From Clostridiales bacterium (GTDB lineage: Bacteria; Bacillota; Clostridia; Saccharofermentanales; Saccharofermentanaceae), in the NCBI GenBank assembly GCA_017509245.1, contig JAFWQC010000105.1, forward strand, positions 1 to 45,406: DNA of 45,406 nucleotides. The letters are read 5' to 3'. The notes below the pieces were generated by a model. It did not search any database. It saw only the letters and a list, made by a program, of their open reading frames with translations, and had not been told where the DNA came from. A program made the position numbers and the translations under genes. Positions 1-7,422 of this stretch are shown here, in pieces; the stretch's first letter is position 1; the number at the start of each line of letters is the position of its first letter.

Positions 1-66
1 GTTGGAACAAGAGCAGGGTTTTATAAAAACACATTCGTTGATTATGAATTATATGACGGCAGATAA
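1..66 (+). CDS. C-terminal fragment of an acetyltransferase-like protein (partial)
   Basis: Frame 1 is open from the first base to a TAA at 64-66. It encodes 21 residues that end in GFYKNTFVDYELYDGR. A Gly-Phe followed by a DYELY-type ending is common at the C-terminus of GNAT N-acetyltransferases, so this may be the tail of such a gene starting outside the window. The fragment is too short for a firm family call; it could also be a chance open frame. Confidence 0.35.
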   Translation, partial: VGTRAGFYKNTFVDYELYDGR

Positions 67-114
67 AGGATGAATGCCAGTTGTTAGGCAAAGTGTATTT
101 GGGGGTAATAGCTG

Positions 115-897
115 ATGTTTGATGAATTAAGGGAAGAAGTGTTGCGTAAGTTGAAAAGCGGTAATAAACCAACAGGTATATATGACTTGCTGGTCCAATA
201 CAAGCAAGCAGGAATGGATAAAGAGACCATGAATAATGTGTTGGAATCTATTAGAGCCGAAATGAGTGAACTTGGTGAAGAAGAGTTGGAAGATGTGATA
301 ATTGACTATATGGATTACGTTCTCGGTTTTTGCTCTCCAATGTGGAATTTGTATCCGGAACTGGATTTTAAAAAGTCTGTTATGTTGTCAGTAAAAGATA
401 TAAAGCGAACAAAAAACGAGTATGACATCTCATTTATAAAATATACCGATCACGTATCTATATTAATAGATAATAAGACTCATGAATATGAAGCCCCTAG
501 TCGTTGGAGTTTAACAAAGGGATGTGGCATGTATCCGATAATTGTTGTTGTTGATTGTAAAAATAGACTGATTAGTAGGATTACTGCATCTTTAACTAAG
601 ATTATGACATCAAAGTTATTTGTACCCCTAGATAATTCTCAGAACGGAGATGTAATAGTTGATACAAGTGTTTTCACAAATTTTAATGATCATATTAATG
701 TTCTACATGGATACAGTGTATTCATCCATGAGGGACACTTAATTTTTTGTTTTGGCGATAATCCAAAACCTGCAAAAACATATCGAAATGGAAGATTGGA
801 GTTGTTGATTGATAATTGTAACCAGATTGTCGGCTTTTCGATTTGCGATTTGACAGAAGATGAAATCATGATGCTAAACAGCATACCAGTTGAATGA
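115..897 (+). CDS. Hypothetical protein, 260 aa, possible immunity-type protein
   Basis: Not recognised with certainty. ATG at 115 follows a GGGGG SD at 101-105. The first ~85 residues are helical and acidic (EEELEDVIIDYMDYV, then GFCSP); the rest alternates hydrophobic and polar residues like a beta-rich domain. No signal peptide or membrane segment is seen, so it is probably cytoplasmic. Base composition is clearly AT-richer than in the housekeeping genes downstream, with many ATA, AAT and TTA codons, which fits horizontal acquisition. The short acidic helical N-terminus resembles, from memory, proteins next to polymorphic toxins in Lachnospiraceae, but no toxin gene is visible here. Function unknown. 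Confidence 0.7.
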   Translation: MFDELREEVLRKLKSGNKPTGIYDLLVQYKQAGMDKETMNNVLESIRAEMSELGEEELEDVIIDYMDYVLGFCSPMWNLYPELDFKKSVMLSVKDIKRTKNEYDISFIKYTDHVSILIDNKTHEYEAPSRWSLTKGCGMYPIIVVVDCKNRLISRITASLTKIMTSKLFVPLDNSQNGDVIVDTSVFTNFNDHINVLHGYSVFIHEGHLIFCFGDNPKPAKTYRNGRLELLIDNCNQIVGFSICDLTEDEIMMLNSIPVE

Positions 898-1005
898 TTT
901 GTTAAATCTATAGTGAGATTTTAGATACGTATACCATAATAAGTTATTTGTGAAAGATACTTTCTGTAAGGAAAAGAAATACATGCTAATCCGGAGGAAT
1001 AATCT

Positions 1006-1602
1006 GTGAGTGCCAGTTTTGATATACTCCCGACTGAAAATACAAGAATTGATTGTAAGACATTAATTGAAGAGTCTATTGAAAAGTTTCAGCGCTTTCT
1101 GAAACGTAACGGGATAGAAAAGGATTTTAGTGTTTCTGCTTTGGAATTTAAGCATGAGGGTGAAGAAGTCCACGTCCCGGAATATTTATCTATGGATGAA
1201 GATAGTTACACTGTACTGATAGTTAATGATGTGGGTGAGATCTACATCTTTTATCACAAAGTTAGTGATCTGGACGCTGAGTGTTGGAATGAAGACTTGT
1301 TATCTAATGAAAATGCTAAGCAGCATGAAAAGGAAATACGCCGGTTTTTGAGCTCAGGCTATTTCTGGGAGGTTAAAAAGACCATGTCTCAGCCACCTCT
1401 GGTCTGTTTATACTATGGATTTGTTTCGATGGTTATCGCAAATCATTCTAAAGGTCTGGTCTATTCAGACGATGGTGCATGGGATTATTCCTCTATGCCG
1501 ATGGGATACAGTGAATTTGAATTGTCTTATCCGGATATGAATAAAGTCAGTTCAAATGAATTGTCGGAAAATATCCGGCGATGGATCAATGCTTTGAAAT
1601 AA
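1006..1602 (+). CDS. Hypothetical acidic protein, 198 aa
   Basis: Not recognised. The start is a GTG at 1006, preceded by a GGAGG SD at 992-996. The protein is acidic and soluble, with no signal peptide or membrane segment. It has a helical N-terminal region (about residues 15-40), a middle part with alternating hydrophobic residues (SYTVLIVNDVGEIYIFYH) and a C-terminal helix ending in RRWINALK. That general pattern is seen in SUKH/SMI1-like and other immunity proteins, but no diagnostic motif could be matched. Like the gene upstream it is AT-rich relative to the rest of the window and lies 108 bp after it in the same direction. The two may be remnants of one accessory cassette. Function unknown. 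Confidence 0.7.
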   Translation: MSASFDILPTENTRIDCKTLIEESIEKFQRFLKRNGIEKDFSVSALEFKHEGEEVHVPEYLSMDEDSYTVLIVNDVGEIYIFYHKVSDLDAECWNEDLLSNENAKQHEKEIRRFLSSGYFWEVKKTMSQPPLVCLYYGFVSMVIANHSKGLVYSDDGAWDYSSMPMGYSEFELSYPDMNKVSSNELSENIRRWINALK

Positions 1603-1652
1603 TTGATTTTGCTTTGATTCTCATATGTCAAAAAATGAGAAGTCCCTGTTCC

Positions 1653-1681
1653 TTGTCCGTGAATGCGGGTAATTATATAAT
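1653..1681 (+). promoter_or_regulatory. Promoter of the GH10 xylanase gene
   Basis: TTGTCC at 1653-1658 and a perfect TATAAT at 1676-1681 are separated by 17 bp, a sigma-A-type arrangement. The start codon follows 35 bp downstream, with SD GAAAGGAG just before it. Confidence 0.65.
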
Positions 1682-1716
1682 TTCCTTATTAGTTTCCATG
1701 TTGAAAGGAGCATATC

Positions 1717-2925
1717 ATGAATATTGCCAGTACTCCTTCGCACCGTATTGGTGAAGCATTAGTTAGAGTTGTTGATAAGAACGGCAATCCCGTTGCTGAT
1801 AAGGATCTTGTATTGAATCAGAAGTCACATGAGTTCCTGTTTGGTTCCGGAGCTTTTGATTTCCTTGAATATGAAGGTAAGAAGGGTGATCCGGATAGAC
1901 TTGAGAAGTGGCTTAAGATGTTTAATTACGGAACGCTTCCTTTCTATTGGGGCTTTTATGAACCTAAGGAAGGCAGTGTCGAATTTGAGAGTCGTATGGA
2001 AGCTGCAAAGATCCTTAAGTCAAATAATGTAACCATAAAGGGTCATCCGCTTTGCTGGCATACGGTTTGCGCTGACTGGCTTATGGAATATCCTGATGAG
2101 GTTATCTTTGATAAGCAGCTTGCCAGGATCAACAGGGAAGTTACGGCATTTAAGGGCGTTATCGATATCTGGGATGTTATCAATGAAGTAGTTATCATGC
2201 CTGTTTTCGATAAGTACGATAATGCGGTTACAAGACTATGCAAGAGATATGGTCAGGTTGGGCTTGTAAAAGAGGTTTTCGCTGCCGCAAAGGCTGCAAA
2301 TCCGGACGGAACTTTCCTTATCAACGATTTCAATACATCGCCAAAATATGAGGAGCTGATCGAGAAGTGTCTTGATGCAGGCGTTGAGTTCTCAGCTATC
2401 GGCATCCAGTCACACCAGCATCAGGGATACTGGGGCAAGGAGAAGCTTTATGATGTGCTGAAGAGATTTTCGAGATTCGGCATACCGATACATTTTACGG
2501 AGAATACATTGGTATCTGGAACGCTTATTCCTGAATACATTGAAGACTTGAACGACTGGCAGGTTACTGAGTGGCCTACCACACCTGAGGGCGAGGCCAG
2601 ACAGGCTGAGCAGTGGGAAGAGATGTACAGGATACTTTTTGCTGATCCTAACGTTAAGGCAATTACCGGATGGGATTTTGCTGACGGTGCATGGCTCAAT
2701 GCTCCGAGCGGCCTTGTAACAACCGATAACAGAAGCAAGCCTGCATATGATAAGCTCCTAAGTCTTGTTAAGGGTGAGTGGTGGACAAAGGACGAGACCA
2801 TTCATACTAACAGCGAAGGTATTGTTTCTGTTAAGGGTACTAAGGGCGCTTATGAGATCTCAGGTGCCGAAGGCATCATCACTCTCGGTTCAGAACCTTC
2901 TGAAACTACTGTCGTTCTCGGCTGA
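1717..2925 (+). CDS. Endo-1,4-beta-xylanase, glycoside hydrolase family 10
   Basis: Cleaves internal beta-1,4 bonds of xylan or xylo-oligosaccharides by a retaining mechanism. GH10 landmarks are in order: GHPLCWH near residue 109, WDVINEV with the acid/base Glu157, INDFNT, the GIQSHQHQGYWG region, HFTEN with the nucleophile Glu262, and the C-terminal GWDFADGAWL. The motif around the nucleophile is FTEN rather than the usual ITELD. Length (402 aa) fits a single catalytic domain with a short beta N-terminal strand region and a small C-terminal extension. No signal peptide is present, so the enzyme probably works in the cytoplasm on imported oligosaccharides. No transporter or other CAZyme genes are adjacent. 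ATG follows SD AAAGGAG. Its stop codon directly abuts the stop of the convergent helicase gene. Confidence 0.93.
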   Translation: MNIASTPSHRIGEALVRVVDKNGNPVADKDLVLNQKSHEFLFGSGAFDFLEYEGKKGDPDRLEKWLKMFNYGTLPFYWGFYEPKEGSVEFESRMEAAKILKSNNVTIKGHPLCWHTVCADWLMEYPDEVIFDKQLARINREVTAFKGVIDIWDVINEVVIMPVFDKYDNAVTRLCKRYGQVGLVKEVFAAAKAANPDGTFLINDFNTSPKYEELIEKCLDAGVEFSAIGIQSHQHQGYWGKEKLYDVLKRFSRFGIPIHFTENTLVSGTLIPEYIEDLNDWQVTEWPTTPEGEARQAEQWEEMYRILFADPNVKAITGWDFADGAWLNAPSGLVTTDNRSKPAYDKLLSLVKGEWWTKDETIHTNSEGIVSVKGTKGAYEISGAEGIITLGSEPSETTVVLG

Positions 2926-5313
2926 TCAGATCTTCCAGTGATCAGGATATAACATGATATACTCGGGCTTTGCGAGTCTCTCATCAATGAGGAGCGCGAA
3001 GCCCGTATCCGTTTCCGTGCGGATGACGCGGCCGACTGCCTGAAGGACTTTCTGCCATCCCGGGAAGCGGTATGCGAATGAGAATCCGTCGCCGAACTGT
3101 TCTGAATAATAGTTGGACAGGATCTGGCGCTCGGGAGTGATCTTGGGCAGACCGACGCCGACAATGACTACGCCCGTAAGCCTGTCTCCGACAAGGTCTA
3201 TTCCTTCGCCGAAGTGTCCGCCAAGAACGGCTGCACCTATAAGGAGTCCGTTATAAGGCTCTTTGAAGCATTGCAGGAAGCTTTCCTTCTCAACATTTGT
3301 CATGTCCTGTATCTGTGCGATTATCTTGTAGTTGGGATTGCCCCTTCTTGTAAGTTCATCCTTTATTCGCGGCATTATCTGGTTCAGATATTCGAATGAA
3401 GGGAAAAAGATCATGTGATTGCCGGTCCTGCCGTCAAGACAGTTAGTGATCCTTGATACCAGATCTTCCTGGGTAAGTGAGCGGTTCTTGTATGTGGTCG
3501 AGATGTCAGAGTCTATCTCGATCTCTAGATTTTCGGGCGGGAAAGGCGAGGGCAGTCTTAGAAATGACGAGTAATCGCAGTCAGGACCGACCAGACAGTT
3601 GCGGTAGTATTCGTAGGGCGTGAAGGTTGCCGAGAAGAATATGACTGACAGTCTGTCCTTGATTATGTAATCAAGTTTTGAAGCGCAGTCCAGGCAATCG
3701 AGGGTAAGCGTGATGTCGCCGTTTTCCCTTGAAGCCGTGGTTATATATGCATTGTTGAAGTATTGCTCGAGAACGGTAAGGAAGAATCTGGCCTCGAAGA
3801 AGAACTTCATGGCAGTCCTTCTGCATTGGCCCTGTTCAAGGTTGTCCAGCACAGGTGACAGGTTCCTTATCGTGAACCAGAGCTTGGCATAGAGCTGCCT
3901 TGGAGGCTGTCTCATCGCCTCCCAGTTCTCTGTCATCAGGACTTTGTGCTCATCAGCTTCTTCAAGGATCTTGAAGCATGAACTTGATGAATCAAAGCAC
4001 GTTCCGATGTTTACAAAGTAGTTCCTCAGCTGGTGAAGCATCGTCTCTATCTTGGTGTTGCGTCCCTTGAAGTCGTTCATCATCTCGTCGATGAGACTTA
4101 ATGAGAATGAAGCAGAAAACATCTCGCGTCCTCTGTCGATCATGTTATGTGCCTCGTCGACAAGAACCGCGACTCTCTGGTTGCCCGGTTCTTTTGATAT
4201 CAGCGATACTCTGGGCCCGAAAATATGGTTGTAGTCTCCTATTACGACCGTGCAGTAATTCATGGTGTCGATCATGAACTCGTGCGGGCAGATGCCGTGC
4301 TTTAATGCTATCTCCGTGATCTTCTCGGGTGTTATCTCATCAAGTACCAGCGATTCCTGCAGTGCATCTTTGAGCTTGCCGTAGTAATCTTTTGCAAGCG
4401 GGCAGAACTTAGCGTCGCACTCGGTGCCGTAAGGGCACATCTTCTCCTTGGATCTTAAAGTGATCGACCTTATTAGAAGGCCGGACTTTCTCATCTGGTT
4501 TATTGTGGCTTCGGCAACGCCTCTGGTTGCTTCTTTTGCTGTCAGGTAGAAGATCTGGTCATATCTGTTCTTCACAAGACCTTTTATGGCGGGGTAGAGG
4601 ACGGATACGGTCTTGCCGATGCCTGTCGGCGCCTCAACAAAGAAAGCTTCTCCGGAATTAAGAGCCAGAAGAGCTTTCTTCATGAATTCCTTCTGCCCCG
4701 GTCTTATGGTATCAAACGGGAATTTGATCTGAGAGGTCGAATCGATAAGGCTGTTATGGTAATCCAGAAGGCCCTTTGCGAAAATACAATACTCCGCGCA
4801 GACATCTTCCCAGTACTTTTCGGCTTCCTCGAAAGTCATGGTGTAAGTGTTTTCGAAGCTGTCAAAGGTAGTGATGGAGACATATCTTAACGTCAACGAG
4901 ATATCCAGAACATCTGAATTTGTAAGCAGATACATTGCACCGTAGAGCTTTAGCTGGGTAACGTGTTCAGGACGGACCAGCGCATCAAAGCTCTCCTTTG
5001 TGGAGTTAAATGACTTGATCTCAAAAAGCCTCGGCGGTTTTCCGGGATTAGCGAGCATCGCATCGAACCTTCCGTTAACGGAAAGCGTGAGACCTGAATC
5101 GGAGATGTAGTCGTAAACAAGCAGCTCTTCGGTTACTACAACGTCTCCATAAGCTTTTTTGAGGCCAGCGAAAACCTTCTGGTGAAGCCTTGTGCCTTCA
5201 ACTCCTGAAACCGACCCGTAAGAACCGCCGGCAAGGTTGCCGCGGCGCGAAACATAGGAAGCCAGGTCTGTAACGGAGACATTGATCTTATTCATAAAAA
5301 GATTATAACGCAA
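2926..5313 (-). CDS. Rad3/DinG-family ATP-dependent DNA helicase with N-terminal PD-(D/E)XK nuclease-like domain
   Basis: A superfamily 2 XPD-like helicase of 795 aa, likely acting in DNA repair. Residues ~10-130 look like a PD-(D/E)XK nuclease: His44, GRFDAM with Asp84, FEIKS with Glu98 and Lys100, and the helical QLKLYGAMY motif. The helicase part has Walker A PTGIGKT (229-235), a four-cysteine set typical of an XPD iron-sulfur cluster (Cys293, 299, 304, 342), a DEAH box (386-389), and a C-terminal motor ending in the QAVGRVIRTETDTG motif VI. TTG at 5313 has a GGAG SD five bases upstream, so I take it as the start; an in-frame ATG at 5295 is the alternative and lacks an SD. It is divergent from tRNA-Leu and convergent with the xylanase. 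Confidence 0.88.
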   Translation of the reverse strand: MRYNLFMNKINVSVTDLASYVSRRGNLAGGSYGSVSGVEGTRLHQKVFAGLKKAYGDVVVTEELLVYDYISDSGLTLSVNGRFDAMLANPGKPPRLFEIKSFNSTKESFDALVRPEHVTQLKLYGAMYLLTNSDVLDISLTLRYVSITTFDSFENTYTMTFEEAEKYWEDVCAEYCIFAKGLLDYHNSLIDSTSQIKFPFDTIRPGQKEFMKKALLALNSGEAFFVEAPTGIGKTVSVLYPAIKGLVKNRYDQIFYLTAKEATRGVAEATINQMRKSGLLIRSITLRSKEKMCPYGTECDAKFCPLAKDYYGKLKDALQESLVLDEITPEKITEIALKHGICPHEFMIDTMNYCTVVIGDYNHIFGPRVSLISKEPGNQRVAVLVDEAHNMIDRGREMFSASFSLSLIDEMMNDFKGRNTKIETMLHQLRNYFVNIGTCFDSSSSCFKILEEADEHKVLMTENWEAMRQPPRQLYAKLWFTIRNLSPVLDNLEQGQCRRTAMKFFFEARFFLTVLEQYFNNAYITTASRENGDITLTLDCLDCASKLDYIIKDRLSVIFFSATFTPYEYYRNCLVGPDCDYSSFLRLPSPFPPENLEIEIDSDISTTYKNRSLTQEDLVSRITNCLDGRTGNHMIFFPSFEYLNQIMPRIKDELTRRGNPNYKIIAQIQDMTNVEKESFLQCFKEPYNGLLIGAAVLGGHFGEGIDLVGDRLTGVVIVGVGLPKITPERQILSNYYSEQFGDGFSFAYRFPGWQKVLQAVGRVIRTETDTGFALLIDERLAKPEYIMLYPDHWKI

Positions 5314-5331
5314 CGATGCTCCATATCCTTA

Positions 5332-5358
5332 TTGAAAATTGAAGCCCTATGTTATAAA
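5332..5358 (+). promoter_or_regulatory. Promoter of tRNA-Leu
   Basis: TTGAAA at 5332-5337 and TATAAA at 5353-5358, spacer 15 bp, with an extended -10 TG at 5350-5351. It lies 13 bp before the tRNA, a short distance, so the true start may use a slightly different hexamer. Confidence 0.5.
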
Positions 5359-5371
5359 ATCTAACCCGCAC

Positions 5372-5458
5372 GCAGATGTGGTGGAATTGGCAGACGCGCT
5401 AGCTTCAGGTGCTAGTGGGAGCAATCTCGTGCGGGTTCAAGTCCCGCCATCTGCACCA
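5372..5458 (+). tRNA. tRNA-Leu (anticodon CAG)
   Basis: Cloverleaf with acceptor GCAGATG (5372-5378) pairing with CATCTGC (5448-5454), discriminator A and encoded CCA to 5458. Anticodon stem CTAGC/GCTAG encloses loop TTCAGGT, giving anticodon CAG at 5406-5408, which reads CUG. The long variable arm between the anticodon and T arms is the class II feature expected for Leu. The T arm contains GGTTCAAGTCC. Confidence 0.97.
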
Positions 5459-5472
5459 GATTCTTTATTTAA

Positions 5473-5506
5473 GCCCCTGAGCAGATCGATGCTTTGGGGC
5501 ATTTTT
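5473..5506 (+). terminator. Rho-independent terminator after tRNA-Leu
   Basis: GCCCC (5473-5477) pairs with GGGGC (5496-5500), with an inner AGCA/TGCT helix, followed by ATTTTT. Confidence 0.8.
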
Positions 5507-5541
5507 ATAACCATTTGCCTTGAAATTGCCTGCCACGCTCT

Positions 5542-5569
5542 TTGCTTGTCAAAAATGTTTGTTTATAAT
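5542..5569 (+). promoter_or_regulatory. Promoter of the 191-aa membrane protein gene
   Basis: TTGCTT at 5542-5547, 16 bp spacer, TATAAT at 5564-5569. It lies 36 bp upstream of the ATG at 5606. Confidence 0.6.
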
Positions 5570-5605
5570 TCGGCTGGGAATAATTTTTTGGGGAGGCAGG
5601 AATTT

Positions 5606-6181
5606 ATGAGTAAAAATCAGAAGATAGAGTGGATAACCACGGGCGTATTCATTGTTGTCTTTGTCAGTCTGATGTTCGCGGTCATTCAGAATTATGACGC
5701 ATGGGGAAATAGTCCCGTGTCTGCTGCGGAAGTTATCTTAATGGTTGCAGTCATTATCACAGGTGCAGTCTGGCTGATAAATTATTATGTTAAGACTATC
5801 CTGGCCTTAAAACGCAGAACAGAGCCGCGCTTTGTGGGTTTTGTCTGGCTTTTGGGCCCCTGGGTCATTACAGCAGCCGCTTCGTTTCTTCCCAAAGTAT
5901 TGAGGAATAACGGCAACGGATCCGGTTTAACAGGTTTCCTGTCGGTAGCCGGGATATTTCTGATGGTTGTGCTGATAGTCTTCTATTTCTACATGTTCTT
6001 TGGTAAGCGCACCATGTGGGTAAGCCTGGTGCTCTACTGTCTTGCGGCTTTTGTTTTCGCGCTCGTAAGGGAAGATATGGAACACATGCATTATTTCTAT
6101 CTGACGTGCTTTCTGCCTTTTGTCGTAATCGGTTATCTGGAGATGTTTATCAGAAATAAACGTCTGGCGCGTTCAAAGTGA
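5606..6181 (+). CDS. Polytopic membrane protein of unknown function, 191 aa
   Basis: Not recognised as a named family. About six hydrophobic segments can be seen, near residues 9-27, 40-62, 77-95, 107-128, 134-150 and 158-178. Short Arg/Lys-rich connectors (KRRTEPR, FGKRT) and a basic C-terminus (RNKRLARSK) suggest cytoplasmic loops. The longer open frame begins at 5339 but runs through tRNA-Leu and its terminator. The ATG at 5606 has a strong GGGAGG SD at 5591-5596 and its own promoter, so I choose it. It stands alone, transcribed separately from the desulfurase operon that follows. Function cannot be assigned. Confidence 0.75.
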   Translation: MSKNQKIEWITTGVFIVVFVSLMFAVIQNYDAWGNSPVSAAEVILMVAVIITGAVWLINYYVKTILALKRRTEPRFVGFVWLLGPWVITAAASFLPKVLRNNGNGSGLTGFLSVAGIFLMVVLIVFYFYMFFGKRTMWVSLVLYCLAAFVFALVREDMEHMHYFYLTCFLPFVVIGYLEMFIRNKRLARSK

Positions 6182-6215
6182 CCTCAAAATGGGGATTTTG
6201 TCCCAATAATTCCGG

Positions 6216-6243
6216 TTGCTTATATGCCTTGATAATATATAAT
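6216..6243 (+). promoter_or_regulatory. Promoter of the desulfurase-thiI operon
   Basis: TTGCTT at 6216-6221, 16 bp spacer, perfect TATAAT at 6238-6243. It lies 29 bp before the ATG at 6273 and uses the same -35 and spacing as the upstream membrane-protein promoter. Confidence 0.6.
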
Positions 6244-6272
6244 ACTTGCGTCATTTATATGAGAGGCTGACC

Positions 6273-7412
6273 ATGATTTATTTCGATAACAGTGCGACAA
6301 CATTTGTTTCTGACAAAGTCAGGGCTAAGATCCGGGAATTAATGGAGGATGAAGTATCCGCCAATCCGGGAGCTCTTCACAGGCTCGGAAACCATGCAAT
6401 GGATCTCTACGAAGGTATCAGGAAGGAAACTGCTGATATCTTAGGTGCCAAGCCTGATGAGATCTTCTTTACGTCCTGTGCCACTGAAAGCGCAAACACT
6501 GCCATAAAGGGCTATATGAGCCGCAATAAAAGGGCGGGCAAGGCTGTTATCTCAACAAGGACTGAACATAAGGCTACTTTGGAAAGCCTTGAATATCTTG
6601 CATCTAACGGATATGAGATCAGGTATCTTAAGACAGGTCTTGACGGCAAGCCTGTAATGGAAAGCCTTGAAGAAGAATTAGGGAAGGGTGATGTTGCCCT
6701 TGCATGCTTTACTCTCGTCAACAATGAGACTGGCGCAATCATGCCTTATGAACTGGTTTTCAAGACCATAAGGACTTTATCGCCCACAACTGTGATCTAT
6801 CTTGATTGTGTTCAGGCGTTAGGGAAGATGCCTGTTAATCTTGCGTCCATTGGTGCTGATATGTGTTCCTTCTCAGGACATAAGATACATTCGGTAAAGG
6901 GAAACGGCATTCTTTATGTTAAGAAGGGTGTCAGGATCGACCCGCTTATCGTTGGTGGCGGACAGCAGGACGGAATGCGTTCCGGTACACAGAGTGCCGT
7001 GCTTGCAGGAGCTTTCCTTGAAGCTTTGAAGGAAGTGTCTGAAGGTATTGAAGAAGGCCTTTCCAATGTCAGTAAGATCAATTCTTACCTGAGGAAAGAA
7101 CTCACTGCCAGAGGCGCTGTGATACTTTCACCTGATGATGCGCTTCCTTATGTTCTGAATGTTTCGTTCAAGGGTTTTGAATCCGAGACAATGCTCCATT
7201 GTCTTGAGATCTACGATATTTACGTTTCCACTGTTTCCGCTTGTTCTGCCAAATCCAAGAAGGTTTCTTATGTCCTTCTTGAGATGGGCGTGGACCGCAA
7301 GACTGCGGCGAATGCCGTAAGGCTCAGTTTCTCCAGGTATAATACTATGGATGAGGCTGAAGAGTTCATAAAGCGTGTCGATGAGATATACGATCAATTT
7401 CTGGTGAAGTGA
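6273..7412 (+). CDS. Cysteine desulfurase (NifS/IscS family)
   Basis: A PLP enzyme that takes sulfur from cysteine as a protein persulfide and gives alanine. The fold-type I aminotransferase pattern is clear: YFDNSATT at the N-terminus, TEHKATLE (cofactor-stacking His), and SGHK with the PLP lysine Lys204. The catalytic Cys324 lies in STVSACSAKSKK. The 379-aa length is usual for the family. The start is ATG 6273 with a GAGAGG SD; a longer frame from 6246 has no good SD. The next gene is thiI, 10 bp downstream. In Bacillus a dedicated desulfurase (NifZ) feeds ThiI, so I infer that this enzyme supplies sulfur for 4-thiouridine in tRNA. A broader role in Fe-S assembly cannot be excluded, since no scaffold gene is adjacent. 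Confidence 0.92.
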   Translation: MIYFDNSATTFVSDKVRAKIRELMEDEVSANPGALHRLGNHAMDLYEGIRKETADILGAKPDEIFFTSCATESANTAIKGYMSRNKRAGKAVISTRTEHKATLESLEYLASNGYEIRYLKTGLDGKPVMESLEEELGKGDVALACFTLVNNETGAIMPYELVFKTIRTLSPTTVIYLDCVQALGKMPVNLASIGADMCSFSGHKIHSVKGNGILYVKKGVRIDPLIVGGGQQDGMRSGTQSAVLAGAFLEALKEVSEGIEEGLSNVSKINSYLRKELTARGAVILSPDDALPYVLNVSFKGFESETMLHCLEIYDIYVSTVSACSAKSKKVSYVLLEMGVDRKTAANAVRLSFSRYNTMDEAEEFIKRVDEIYDQFLVK

Positions 7413-7422
7413 GGAAGATATA

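Noticed and set aside
5339..5605. Upstream extension of the 191-aa membrane protein
   Set aside because: It overlaps tRNA-Leu and its terminator, while ATG 5606 has a strong SD and its own promoter.
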